A DNA stretch of 32,530 nt from Candidatus Aenigmatarchaeota archaeon (lineage in GTDB: Archaea > Aenigmatarchaeota > Aenigmatarchaeia > GW2011-AR5). Both the position numbers and the translations under genes were made by a program. The DNA is taken from assembly GCA_018304605.1 (NCBI GenBank), contig JAGVVU010000018.1:6278-38807 (forward strand), in the 5' to 3' direction. Each line of letters opens with the position of its first letter. Positions within the stretch are counted from its first letter, which is position 1. The notes below the pieces were generated by a model that had not been told where the DNA came from, searched no databases, and was given only the letters and a program-made list of their open reading frames with translations. Below, piece by piece: positions 7,903 through 17,339 of the stretch.

Positions 7903-9141
7903 ATGAGAAGCGATTTACCAGGATTTCATGACCTCAGCCTTGACGAACGTCTCTCTCTTGTAAAGAAGCTCTGTGTACTGACAGATGAGGAAGCAGAGAC
8001 ATTAAGGAAGACCGGGTGTTTGCCACACTCTGACAGGATGATAGAGAACGTAGTCGGCACCATAGAGCTTCCGCTGGGAATAGCGACTAATTTTATGATT
8101 AACGGGCACGACGTATTGGTCCCGATGGCCATAGAGGAGCCGTCTGTCGTGGCGGCAGCAAGCCATGCTGCGAAGCTGGCGCGCCCCGATGGGTTTGTTG
8201 CTTCGAGCGATGAGCCTGTAATGATAGGCCAGATACAGTTAATCGGCGCCAAGCCCGGCGCCAGCGAAAAAATATATGAGAACAGGGACAAGATAACAGA
8301 GATAGCGCATGCGAAAGATTCTGTCCTCGTCAAGCTTGGCGGCGGTCTCAAGGATATTGAAGTGCGCGAACTCGATACGGAAAGAGGCAAAATGGTCATC
8401 GTGCACCTTCTTGTTAATGTTCAGGATGCCATGGGCGCCAACGCGGTGAACACAATGTGCGAGGAAGTCGCGCCATTCATCGAGGAGATAACGGGCGGAC
8501 GGGCACTCTTGAAAATAATATCGAACCTGGCAGTTCATCGGATGACACGCGCGAAAGCGGTATGGAAAAAAGATGTTCTGGGGGAGGACGTGATAGAAGG
8601 CATACTTGATGCGTATGCATTCGCACGTGCCGACCCGTTCAGGTCTGCGACGCACAACAAAGGCATAATGAACGGAGTCGACGCAGTCCTTGTTGCTACT
8701 GGCAATGACTTCCGGGCTGCTGAAGCCGGCGCACACGCATTCGCGGCCATTGGTGGTTACAAGCCGCTCACAAGCTACTGGAAGAACGGGACCGGAGATC
8801 TGGCGGGCTCCATTGAGTTGCCTATGGTTGCCGGGATCGTTGGCGGCGCCACAAAATCGAATCCAATAGCAAAGATATCGCTTAAGATACTCGGCGCCAA
8901 ACACGCGCATGACCTTTCCGAGGTTGCTGCGTGCGTCGGGCTTGCAAACAACTTCGCTGCGCTGCGCGCAATGGTCAAGGAAGGGATACAAAAAGGTCAC
9001 ATGAAACTCCACATGCACAACATAGCACTGATTGCAGGAGCCACCCACGAGGAAGCGCTGAAAATCACTGATATCATGCTGTCGGAAAAAAAGATAAGCG
9101 TTGCACGGGCTGCCGAACTTCTTGAGATAATGAGAAAGTAA
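7903..9141 (+). CDS. mvaA: HMG-CoA reductase, class II-like
   Basis: MIENVVGTIELPLGIATNFMINGHDVLVPMAIEEPSVVAAASHAAK, VNVQDAMGANAVNTMCE, ATHNKGIMNGVDAVLVATGNDFRA. Confidence 0.95.
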   Translation: MRSDLPGFHDLSLDERLSLVKKLCVLTDEEAETLRKTGCLPHSDRMIENVVGTIELPLGIATNFMINGHDVLVPMAIEEPSVVAAASHAAKLARPDGFVASSDEPVMIGQIQLIGAKPGASEKIYENRDKITEIAHAKDSVLVKLGGGLKDIEVRELDTERGKMVIVHLLVNVQDAMGANAVNTMCEEVAPFIEEITGGRALLKIISNLAVHRMTRAKAVWKKDVLGEDVIEGILDAYAFARADPFRSATHNKGIMNGVDAVLVATGNDFRAAEAGAHAFAAIGGYKPLTSYWKNGTGDLAGSIELPMVAGIVGGATKSNPIAKISLKILGAKHAHDLSEVAACVGLANNFAALRAMVKEGIQKGHMKLHMHNIALIAGATHEEALKITDIMLSEKKISVARAAELLEIMRK

Positions 9142-9152
9142 AAAGAAAAATC

Positions 9153-9569
9153 TTAAGCAGGCTGTTCAAACAATTTCTCTATTTTGCCGCCGAAAAACGC
9201 GATTTTGCCTTCTGATATTCTCCTCAAAAGCGGGAAAACTGTTTTCACATAGTAGTCCGAGAATATCTGGCTGAAGAATCCAGTCTCCTCGATGCCAATC
9301 GCCAAGGAGCCGTTGATGTTCGCCCGCAAAGTGCCGTCTTCCGCAGCCAGGTTGAACCTGAACAGAATTTTAGAGAAATCATCAACAAGGTCGACCGTGT
9401 CGAAGACGACAACAGACCTGTGATGCGGCCCGTCTGTCTCGTATTCGTTCTTCCTTTCTACAACTTTTACATCCTTTGAAAGCTCCTCCATCACCTGCAG
9501 CGAGAACATGTACGGGTCGGTTGTGCTTATCGAGAACGACTGGCTCATGAGGTTTTCCCTTATCTTCAT
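9153..9569 (-). CDS. Hypothetical protein (138 aa)
   Basis: Compact ORF between convergent/divergent neighbours: SFSISTTDPYMFSLQVMEELSKDVKVVERKNEYETDGPHHRSVVVFDTVDLVDDFSKILFRFNL. Confidence 0.8.
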   Translation of the reverse strand: MKIRENLMSQSFSISTTDPYMFSLQVMEELSKDVKVVERKNEYETDGPHHRSVVVFDTVDLVDDFSKILFRFNLAAEDGTLRANINGSLAIGIEETGFFSQIFSDYYVKTVFPLLRRISEGKIAFFGGKIEKLFEQPA

Positions 9570-9689
9570 GGTTAGATTTGCAGTTCCTTGAATAAAAAGA
9601 TTTGGTAGATGAGGGCTTTGCCCAAAAGTCGGCTATTGAGGACCCCGGACATCCGTTTGGCTTTTATTTTTACCCGTCTAATAAATCTC

Positions 9690-10511
9690 ATGTGGAAGCT
9701 GTTAATTATTGTGCTGCTGATTGTGCCGCTGTCAGCTGCCGAGATAACGCAATTCGACGTGGAGTTCACAGTACGCGACGATTCTGTTCACCAGTTGAAC
9801 AGGTTCCTGTTCGACACGCCAGTAAATGGTACTATCAATTACACGTTGCCGGATGTACGCGACATAACTGTGACAGACGGAAGGCAGCCGCTGAGCTTCA
9901 CCACAACTGCTAGCAGCGACGGATACGTGCTCGATATCCTTGTGGTCGAGCCGGCAAGCCAGCTGATCGTAGAGTACACTACGGATAACGTGATATTTCA
10001 TCTTGATTCAATAGATCACTTCTTCACTGAATTCAGCTTTGACAACAAAGTGAATCTCTCGGCAAGCCTCACGTTGCCGCTCGGCTATACGCTTTACGAC
10101 AATTCTTTCAAGCCAAGTAATGGAGAAATCCGCTCCGACGGCAGGAATATCATACTTTACTGGGCGGAAAGCAATGTCGACAGTGTATTGTTTTCAGTCA
10201 AATTCGTGGCGCCGCGACAAGAGCAGTCTGTATGGATTGCAGTGATCGCGATATTAGCAGGGTCGCTGCTCTTCATCTACCTCTATTTTCATGAAAGAAG
10301 GAAGGAAGACATGCTGTTCGGTTTCCGTCATGACGAGAAGATTGTGATAAATTACATACAGGAAAAGAAAATCGCTCTTCAGCGCGACCTTGAGGAGCAG
10401 TTCAAGTTCTCGCGGGCGAAGGCAACACGCATAGTCTCCAAGCTCGTAGAGAAAGGTCTCATTAAAAAACAAAGATACGGCCGCACGAACAAACTGACTT
10501 GGATTAAATAG
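9690..10511 (+). CDS. Membrane-anchored transcriptional regulator: signal/TM, external domain, TM, C-terminal winged HTH
   Basis: N-terminal MWKLLIIVLLIVPLSAA, TM WIAVIAILAGSLLFIYLYF, C-terminal DEKIVINYIQEKKIALQRDLEEQFKFSRAKATRIVSKLVEKGLIKKQRYGRTNKL; ATG 9690 preferred over 9609. Confidence 0.85.
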   Translation: MWKLLIIVLLIVPLSAAEITQFDVEFTVRDDSVHQLNRFLFDTPVNGTINYTLPDVRDITVTDGRQPLSFTTTASSDGYVLDILVVEPASQLIVEYTTDNVIFHLDSIDHFFTEFSFDNKVNLSASLTLPLGYTLYDNSFKPSNGEIRSDGRNIILYWAESNVDSVLFSVKFVAPRQEQSVWIAVIAILAGSLLFIYLYFHERRKEDMLFGFRHDEKIVINYIQEKKIALQRDLEEQFKFSRAKATRIVSKLVEKGLIKKQRYGRTNKLTWIK

Positions 10512-10623
10512 GGTGCTTTTTCTTCGTTCCGTATCGGTTTCACGACTGTTTCACGAACGTTTCACTACACTACCTAATTGTCGAAACGGACTTAGTATTG
10601 TCATAAAGTGCATCGGAAGATGC

Positions 10624-10863
10624 ATGGAGGTTGGTGAGATGTTGAGCATCGGCAAACTGTTGAGCAAGGAAGAAGTTCGTATAAGATTACCGGAGAAGAG
10701 GCGGATGAAGATACAAACCCAAACGTACCTTTGCAAGGAGTGCGGGCATCTGTACTATTATAAGATAATCAAGTGCCCCCTCTGCGAATCGCGTGATACT
10801 GTAGTTGTGAATAACAGAAGAAAAGACGTGGTCCAATCTGCAAATGCCGGTAGTTTTTCATGA
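10624..10863 (+). CDS. Small zinc-ribbon protein
   Basis: YLCKECGHLYYYKIIKCPLCESRDTVVV (CxxC...CxxC); internal ATG at 10624 preferred; stop overlaps next start (ATGA). Confidence 0.65.
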   Translation: MEVGEMLSIGKLLSKEEVRIRLPEKRRMKIQTQTYLCKECGHLYYYKIIKCPLCESRDTVVVNNRRKDVVQSANAGSFS

Positions 10864-11099
10864 ATTGCATCATTTGCGGAAGGAAAGCATTTGCAATAAA
10901 GCTAAGTAATGTAGAAGCGGCATTTTGTTACGCCCATTCGCCTGGGGAGATGAGTCAGAATGGCGCGAAACCGTATGGCGTTTTTGACGTCCATCTGCCT
11001 GCGCCGTTCGCCTCTCTCCAGGTCATTATTACCAGGAAAAATTCATCAGAAAGCAGATACGTTGAATCGGTTGACAAGTTCATACTGATGGAGGTGTAA
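10860..11099 (+). CDS. Small Cys-containing protein (79 aa), possible zinc finger
   Basis: MNCIICGRKAFAIKLSNVEAAFCYAHSPGEM; start overlaps upstream stop. Confidence 0.65.
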   Translation: MNCIICGRKAFAIKLSNVEAAFCYAHSPGEMSQNGAKPYGVFDVHLPAPFASLQVIITRKNSSESRYVESVDKFILMEV

Positions 11100-11102
11100 A
11101 AC

Positions 11103-12407
11103 ATGAAATGGGTAGCAGCTTTCTTGGCAGCAATAGTGTTGGCAATGCCATTAGGTTTTGCAGACACAAACGCCGCCATCCAAAGCAATACAAATGCCGA
11201 GGCTAAGGCAGTTTCGGTGACTGATCTGCGATTCAAGCAGATAGGACAGGCATTCGGCGACTTTGCCTTCCATGTCAAATCATTTTTGACTTTTGACGAG
11301 AATGCAAAGATTGATCTCCTACAGGAGAGAAATGCCGAAATGAACGAAAGACAGGAAGCATGGCTCGAAGTCAAGGCAGAAGCGTTTGAAGAGTTCGAGG
11401 GTGGTTTGAGCGCTGAAGAGAAACAGGATATAGAAGCCATGATACAGGCGGAGCACGAGGCTATCATAAAAGAGCACCTCCGTTTGACGAGCGAGATAAG
11501 GGAAATACAGCTCAAGGCGAAGGCAAGAGGGCTTGCTCAACTCGAGAGCGAAGCGGAATCTGCGATAGATTCTGGCAGCGGCCTGTCTTTGGGGCTGGCT
11601 GGCGTAAGCGTTGACGGGACTGTAAATGGAGACACGAAGACACGTGCACTCTTCATTGAGAAAATCGGCAGCGCAAAAGTGCACGTCAGCGGCAACGTAG
11701 CCCTGGACAGCGAGACAAAAACCGCGATTAGCAATCTTGTCTCAAACCTTTCTGCGGACCAGGATGTGAAGATTGAGATAGAGGTCGAGAAAGAAGCGGG
11801 CGCCAACGCGACTGTTGAGCACGAAGCCAACGGTTTGACGGACGGCCAGCAGGCTTTGCTTGCAGAGCTCGAAGCCAAGGCAGAAGCGCTTGTTGAATCT
11901 TCGGCAAGCAGCGAAGCCAGGCTTGAGATAGAGGTGAGGCACAGAGGCGTCGAGTGGATAGACACTGCGGCTGAGGCACAGGCTGCCGTGGAGAAGAGGC
12001 TTCATGTAGACGCGTCAGATGTTACGGTAGAGACCCAGGACGGTGTCCAGGTTTTCGTCGTGACAGGGACTGAGACGCGGACTAGCGGCAGCTTCGAAAT
12101 GACAAAAAGCTTTGAGGTGGTTGTTGAGGCGAATACAGGAGTAATTCTGTCCGCCGACATGACAGCGCACTTCGAGCAGATAACAGCCAGTGGCCAAGCC
12201 AGCGCAGGCACATCTGCTGTATCAGGCAGTTCCTCAGGCAGCGCCTCTGGCAACTCGGCTAACTCCGGTGTCAGCAGCTCAGCAAATGCAGGAGCTAGCA
12301 GCTCAGCAAATGTAGAAGTCAGTGGGTCGACATCTACCTCAGGCAGCGCATCAAGCAGCTCAACTAGCGGGAATGCAGCTGCCGTAGGAGGAATCTCTAT
12401 AGGATAG
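11103..12407 (+). CDS. Exported protein, DUF5667-like N-terminal region, Ser/Gly/Ala-rich low-complexity tail
   Basis: GGAGGTG ribosome-binding site before ATG; signal peptide MKWVAAFLAAIVLAMPLGFA; charged helical region; C-terminal VSGSSSGSASGNSANSGVSSSANAGASSSAN. Confidence 0.85.
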   Translation: MKWVAAFLAAIVLAMPLGFADTNAAIQSNTNAEAKAVSVTDLRFKQIGQAFGDFAFHVKSFLTFDENAKIDLLQERNAEMNERQEAWLEVKAEAFEEFEGGLSAEEKQDIEAMIQAEHEAIIKEHLRLTSEIREIQLKAKARGLAQLESEAESAIDSGSGLSLGLAGVSVDGTVNGDTKTRALFIEKIGSAKVHVSGNVALDSETKTAISNLVSNLSADQDVKIEIEVEKEAGANATVEHEANGLTDGQQALLAELEAKAEALVESSASSEARLEIEVRHRGVEWIDTAAEAQAAVEKRLHVDASDVTVETQDGVQVFVVTGTETRTSGSFEMTKSFEVVVEANTGVILSADMTAHFEQITASGQASAGTSAVSGSSSGSASGNSANSGVSSSANAGASSSANVEVSGSTSTSGSASSSSTSGNAAAVGGISIG

Positions 12408-12469
12408 GGCAAGTTTTTTCCTTTTTATTTTTTTATTTAATAGTTATAAGTCAGCATATTGGTGTCATT

Positions 12470-13219
12470 ATGAATAAAATCGGTGTTGTGGTTGTTGTTT
12501 CATTGCTCGTGATAGCCGTGTCGCCAAGCTACGCATTCTCGCAGTCGTTCGGCAAAAAGGACGTTAATTTTCAGGATGATGTAATTACAAGCACGGAAAT
12601 CGAACTGGCAGGCACGCTTCCTGATCCTGGCATTCTTCCTGACCATCCTCTTTATTTTTTGAAACAGGCAGGTGAAAGAATGATGCTTTTCCTGGCTTTC
12701 AATGATGAGGACAAGGCAGGTCTGCACCTCGGTTTCGCCAAGGCACGCCTGGCAGAAGCAAAACAGCTTGTTGAACATGGCAAGAGTCTGGAAAAGTCAA
12801 TCGATGATTTTAATTTGGAACTGAATCGTGCGAAAGATGCCAAGGAAGCAAGAGTCAGGAAGGAAGCGGACGACCTTGAAGTCAGGAGTACCATCGTCCT
12901 TGCGCAGGTTCTGGAGAAAGTGCCTGCAGGGGCAAAACCCGCCATCGAGCGTGCGTTGAACAGCTCCATAGAAAAGAGCGGCAAGATCGAGAAATTGTCA
13001 GAAATCCGGTCAGAGATTAAAAATGCGGCAAAAACCGGCCTGGAAACCGGCGAGAAAATCAAGGAGACCATGAAGGAGGGCAAGGAAACTGCCAAAAAAA
13101 CGGAAAACAACAGGGATGAAGATATCGATGTAGATGTCGGCAGCGTGGTTGCATCAACAGGAGCAGCCGTAACAACTCCGGCAGCCACGGCAGGCCCGGT
13201 ATTTGCTGTTTTGCCATAG
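12470..13219 (+). CDS. Exported DUF5667-like protein
   Basis: Signal peptide; GILPDHPLYFLKQAGERMMLFLAFNDEDKAGLHLGFAKARLAEAKQLVEHGK. Confidence 0.85.
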   Translation: MNKIGVVVVVSLLVIAVSPSYAFSQSFGKKDVNFQDDVITSTEIELAGTLPDPGILPDHPLYFLKQAGERMMLFLAFNDEDKAGLHLGFAKARLAEAKQLVEHGKSLEKSIDDFNLELNRAKDAKEARVRKEADDLEVRSTIVLAQVLEKVPAGAKPAIERALNSSIEKSGKIEKLSEIRSEIKNAAKTGLETGEKIKETMKEGKETAKKTENNRDEDIDVDVGSVVASTGAAVTTPAATAGPVFAVLP

Positions 13220-13255
13220 ATTGGCTCTTTTATCTATTTCCATATCATTCTTATC

Positions 13256-14410
13256 ATGGGATTTCTCGGCAGGTTATTCGGGGCGCCTAAGGCAAGGCAG
13301 TATACAATCGATGAAGCGATGAAAATAATAGAGAATGGACTGTCCAAGCTTCAGTTCGAGAGCCTCGAGCAGTCCTATCAGAATGCCATGAAGGTACACT
13401 GGGAAATGAGCCAGCTTTCTCATCTGATAAACGAGTTCCATGAGAAACCGGTTCCCGAAATGGGAAAATCTTCGGCGAATGTAAAGGAAAGGTTTTGCAC
13501 GCTTTCCAAAAAACAGCTGTCATCAATGGGAACGCCGGAAAAAGATATGCCGCATGATTTTCTCCAGATGGCGCGCCTGACTATGGACAACCTTGGAGGG
13601 CTTACGCAGCGGCAGGTCCTGCATATTAATTTTTTCTTCAAGAACGACTTTCGGCCGGTCGCAAAAAAGATAAATGAGATAAATTCCATCCTTTCCCAGA
13701 ATGCCGGAACGTCTGACCATCAAAAAGCTGTCGATATTCACAGGAGGATGGAACAGCTTGAAAAACAAAAAAAGCGAATTGAGTTGTCTGTAGTCGAGCA
13801 TGAGGATAAGTACAAAGATGTTAAGGACAAACGACGTGTTTTGCCGGAAGTGCCGAGGCACCCGGATACGCATAACCTTAATGTCGCGGAGGCAAAATTA
13901 AGCTCGAAAAAGCAGGAGATAGACTCGTTCCTGTCCGTACAAAAGACTTTGAAGAAATATATCTACCTTTCTGAGATCAAGAATAGGATTGCCGAAGCAT
14001 ATATAGAATCCCCAAGCGGAGCATTGCTGATGGACGAAAACCTTTCGATACTGACTCATTTATCTAACGCTTCTGCTTTAGCGGGCGAAGGCAAGATGGA
14101 AAGCGACAAGAAATTGGAAGTCATAATAAGCGCCGCCCCATATCTGAGGACATCCCGCGAAGAGCTGACAGGCCTTTTGGAGAGCCACAAGCTTGAGAAA
14201 AAGAAGTATTTTGAAGACTTGGAAGATTTCGAGTCCTCCATAAAAAGTCGCACGAATCTGTTAGCAGACTTGGAAGCTGAGGAAAAGAACCTGGAAAAAA
14301 CTATTAAATCAGAAAAGGAGGAAGCCGAAAGGATAGGCAAGGAAATAGTTTCCCTGAATACAGAGATGCTGCTTCTAGCGTCAAAAATACTGAATGCCGA
14401 CGTGATTTGA
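13256..14410 (+). CDS. Coiled-coil protein of unknown function
   Basis: Long ORF with extended Lys/Glu-rich helical segments; MGFLGRLFGAPKARQYTIDEAMKII. Confidence 0.8.
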   Translation: MGFLGRLFGAPKARQYTIDEAMKIIENGLSKLQFESLEQSYQNAMKVHWEMSQLSHLINEFHEKPVPEMGKSSANVKERFCTLSKKQLSSMGTPEKDMPHDFLQMARLTMDNLGGLTQRQVLHINFFFKNDFRPVAKKINEINSILSQNAGTSDHQKAVDIHRRMEQLEKQKKRIELSVVEHEDKYKDVKDKRRVLPEVPRHPDTHNLNVAEAKLSSKKQEIDSFLSVQKTLKKYIYLSEIKNRIAEAYIESPSGALLMDENLSILTHLSNASALAGEGKMESDKKLEVIISAAPYLRTSREELTGLLESHKLEKKKYFEDLEDFESSIKSRTNLLADLEAEEKNLEKTIKSEKEEAERIGKEIVSLNTEMLLLASKILNADVI

Positions 14411-14497
14411 CACAAGAACGTACTGCTGCCTTCAGACAGTGGATTTTTACGCTTCGGGGAAAGTTTTCTTTATATCTGTCTTGAGCATAATTCTATC

Positions 14498-14872
14498 ATG
14501 GTTCATAGTTACTCAAAGGGGTATCGAGCAGAACGCAGCCTCGTGCACATGCTTTCCAAGATGGGCTATATGGCAATCCGCGCACCGCGGTCAGGAAGAA
14601 TCGGTCTGGACTCCCCTGATGTGATCGCGGCGAAGGACGGGCGCCTTCTTGTTATTGAATGCAAGTCAAGGATGAGCGCATTTACAATACCAGCGGAGCA
14701 GTTGGCGGAGCTGGAAGCGTGGATCACGAAGGCGAAAGCCGTTGCATACGTAGGCTGTAAAATCCACAGAAAAGGCTGGAAGTTCCTCAGGTATGAGGAT
14801 GTTTTTGCCAACAAAGGCCATGTCGGAAAGAAATTCATCGAGGAAAAGGGAATCCCGATAGAAGCGCTTTGA
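14498..14872 (+). CDS. hjc: Archaeal Holliday junction resolvase Hjc
   Basis: KGYRAERSLVHMLSKMGYMAIRAPRSGRIGLDSPDVIAAKDGRLLVIECKSR with E...PD...ExK nuclease motif. Confidence 0.93.
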   Translation: MVHSYSKGYRAERSLVHMLSKMGYMAIRAPRSGRIGLDSPDVIAAKDGRLLVIECKSRMSAFTIPAEQLAELEAWITKAKAVAYVGCKIHRKGWKFLRYEDVFANKGHVGKKFIEEKGIPIEAL

Positions 14873-14920
14873 TTCGGGAAAAAGAATTTAAGGATTCTTG
14901 TAGCTTTATCATCGAAAATT

Positions 14921-15238
14921 ATGTTGAGATACACTAAGCTCAGGGAACTGAGCCCGGAAGAATGGAAAGGCCTTAGCCTGGCCCATCGTCAAGAATTGAA
15001 GCGGTATGTGGCAGGGAAATTTCGGGGTTTCTATGCCGAAGTCAGTGGCGAGACGATTTACCTCGGATGCCTGGTGGAAGGGCGCGCAAATGACGACGAT
15101 ACTTACGTAGTAGTCAATAGAAGCAGGCACTCTATGTCTAGAGGCTCGGCGGCAAGGAACGTTTACAGGCATGTGGCATATAAAATAAAGAAGGCGCAGG
15201 GGCAGAAGACACGCCGTTTAAAAGCAAAGAAGCCTTAA
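14921..15238 (+). CDS. Hypothetical protein (105 aa), basic C-terminus
   Basis: ORF filling the gap between hjc and dnaG with the same orientation. Confidence 0.65.
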   Translation: MLRYTKLRELSPEEWKGLSLAHRQELKRYVAGKFRGFYAEVSGETIYLGCLVEGRANDDDTYVVVNRSRHSMSRGSAARNVYRHVAYKIKKAQGQKTRRLKAKKP

Positions 15239-15421
15239 AAACGTTCCCTTCAAGTATCTCTAGAGGAAGAACATTATGACTTCATACTTATCCGCATTTT
15301 TACGCCAGACTCGCAAGAATGGCTGAGGTACGTAAATAGTTCTTTCTCTGTAAACAAGATTAGGTTGTTTTGACGCTGGGGCAAACCCAGACCATGCAAC
15401 CTGGCATTCGAGGTGGTAATT

Positions 15422-15706
15422 ATGGCCAAACTGGCCCAGAATTTCGCGAAATACATGATTTATGCAAGGATGCAGGCTAAAGGCGTCGTGGAGCGGCCGG
15501 ATGTTATAGGAGCTATCTTCGGTCAGACAGAAGGCCTGCTTGGCAACGAGCTTGATTTGCGGGACTTGCAGCAGACCGGACGGGTCGGCAGGATTGAGGT
15601 CAACGTAAAAACAAACAAGGGAAAGGCGTTCGCAGAAATAATAATTCCTTCTTCGCTCGATGCAAGTGAAACATCGCTCATCGCAGCGTCTCACAGGCAT
15701 GCCTGA
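15422..15706 (+). CDS. dnaG: DnaG-like primase, N-terminal part (frame-split)
   Basis: GAGGTGG RBS at 15410; [53 protein letters not shown]...[20 protein letters not shown] then stop. Confidence 0.88.
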   Translation: MAKLAQNFAKYMIYARMQAKGVVERPDVIGAIFGQTEGLLGNELDLRDLQQTGRVGRIEVNVKTNKGKAFAEIIIPSSLDASETSLIAASHRHA

Positions 15707-16454
15707 TTCACAAAGGATGGCAGACATGATAAAGGAGGCCGTCAGGACTTGGGAAGTTGGCAACTACAACGGTCTTGCGTGCGGCCCTGATATAGAAATG
15801 AACGAGGAAATTATTGTAGTGGAAGGGCGGGCAGACGTTATAAACCTGCTGAAGAATGGTATCCGCAATGTCATAGCAATCGAAGGCAGCAAGATACCGC
15901 AGCCAGTCATTGACCTTACAAGGAAGAAAACTACGACCGCATTCCTGGACGGCGACCGTGGGGGAGACCTCGATCTGAAGAAGCTTATCGACGTCGCTGA
16001 CATAGACTTTATCGCGCGCGCGGATGCAGGAAAAGAAGTTGAGGAATTGACAAAGAAAGAGATATACAAGGCACTGCGCGAGAAGATACCTCTTAACCAG
16101 CTGGGAGAAAAAAGGACAGCAGCTCCGGCCCAGGAGGAAGCTCCGGAAGAACTTGATGAAGCGTCATCGAAATTCTTGACGAGACTGTTGGAGGACCTGG
16201 TAGGCACACGTGCAGCATACCTTGTTGATCGTGACCAGCAGATCATGACCAAGCTTCCTCTGTCGGAACTGTCAGATGTTATAAATGACTTCGCTGGCGT
16301 GTACGCGATAGCGGTAGACGGCAAGATAAGCCAGCCGCTGGTGGACATAGCAAAGAAGCGCGGCGTGGCGATAGTCGCGGGCATGGGCTTCAAGGAGCGC
16401 GTTGACGCCGGACAGGTAAGGACATTCGTGATTGAACAGCAGGAGGGTGCATAG
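15699..16454 (+). CDS. dnaG: DnaG-like primase, Toprim/C-terminal part (frame-split)
   Basis: [63 protein letters not shown]...[15 protein letters not shown] (Toprim); ATG overlaps upstream stop in ATGCCTGA. Confidence 0.88.
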   Translation: MPDSQRMADMIKEAVRTWEVGNYNGLACGPDIEMNEEIIVVEGRADVINLLKNGIRNVIAIEGSKIPQPVIDLTRKKTTTAFLDGDRGGDLDLKKLIDVADIDFIARADAGKEVEELTKKEIYKALREKIPLNQLGEKRTAAPAQEEAPEELDEASSKFLTRLLEDLVGTRAAYLVDRDQQIMTKLPLSELSDVINDFAGVYAIAVDGKISQPLVDIAKKRGVAIVAGMGFKERVDAGQVRTFVIEQQEGA

Positions 16455-16776
16455 GATTATAGTATCACTTTGCGTGCAAAATCTGGTTTGCTGTAAGATA
16501 TTTAAGCAACCGGGCATACATATAATAAGTCGGTAAAAGTCGTGAAGATCATGCAAACAAGGCATTCCATTCTGCGAACCAATTTTAATAGCATGACCTC
16601 TCTGTACATCCTGAAGTGCGTAATCTAAAATGGGATGACACTGCTTCTGCGCCGCAGCCGACCTTTCAGCTGGTTGTCAATGAACTGACTTATTTTTCTC
16701 TAACCGCTTTGCGGTCTTGACATCAAATGTATAAACTGGCTATGCAGTGTGCTGCGTAGTAAAAAAGGTGATATGA

Positions 16777-16929
16777 ATGCAAACCAGACAGATTCCTACA
16801 TGCTGTGGAAGGGACATGCAACCAAACATGGAAACTCCAAAGTTTGTGGAAATGAACTGCGAAGTATGTGGGGATGTTGTGTACGTCAAGAAAGAGCGCG
16901 CCGAAAAGCCTCAGATGCTGGACGATTAG
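16777..16929 (+). CDS. Small zinc-ribbon protein (50 aa), absent from the supplied ORF track
   Basis: Own translation: MQTRQIPTCCGRDMQPNMETPKFVEMNCEVCGDVVYVKKERAEKPQMLDD; RBS-like AAAGGTGAT upstream. Confidence 0.65.
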   Translation: MQTRQIPTCCGRDMQPNMETPKFVEMNCEVCGDVVYVKKERAEKPQMLDD

Positions 16930-17339
16930 ATCTCGGTCAGGAAAGAAGGTGCCCTGCTTAGGAGTATGGCTTTCTTGCCGACAAGTACATCATCCTCTAT
17001 GCGGATGCCGCCCCATCCCCTCTTGTAGTAGCCGGGCTCTGCGGTTATGACCATATTATTTTTCAGAAAATTTTTGGATTTCTCGCTGATCCCGGGCTGC
17101 TCATGAATTGCGATGCCAATACCGTGGCCGACGCTGTGAATCATTTTTTTTCCGAGCCTGGATTCAAGTATTTTATCAGCTGCGGCATGGATATCCCTGG
17201 AGTTCGCGCCGTCTTTGATTGCACTTATGGCAGCCTGCTGCGCAGAATAAACAACATCATAAACATTCCGTGTCTCTTCGTCAGATTTCCCGATGCAAAA
17301 GACACGCGTGAGGTCAGAGCAGTAACCTTCATGGACCAC
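16926..17339 (-). CDS. M24 metallopeptidase (Xaa-Pro dipeptidase-like), C-terminal catalytic part (frame-split)
   Basis: (ADFGV)VHEGYCSDLTRVF, IHSVGHGIGIAIHEQPGI, VITAEPGYYKRGWGGIRIEDDVLV. Confidence 0.88.
   Translation of the reverse strand: MVHEGYCSDLTRVFCIGKSDEETRNVYDVVYSAQQAAISAIKDGANSRDIHAAADKILESRLGKKMIHSVGHGIGIAIHEQPGISEKSKNFLKNNMVITAEPGYYKRGWGGIRIEDDVLVGKKAILLSRAPSFLTEI

Noticed and set aside
8239-9048. 269-aa minus-strand ORF
   Set aside because: Antisense to the strongly supported HMG-CoA reductase; composition does not resemble a real protein
10955-11515. 186-aa minus-strand Ser-rich ORF
   Set aside because: Antisense to an exported protein with RBS and signal peptide; Ser-rich shadow ORF
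12230-12400. Functional DNA repeat array
   Set aside because: Best explained as coding low-complexity Ser/Gly/Ala stalk
16620-16720. C/D box sRNA
   Set aside because: GATGA, CAATGA and CTGA occur but box spacing does not fit archaeal C/D sRNAs; nearby ACCGC-TTT-GCGGT hairpin is too short to call
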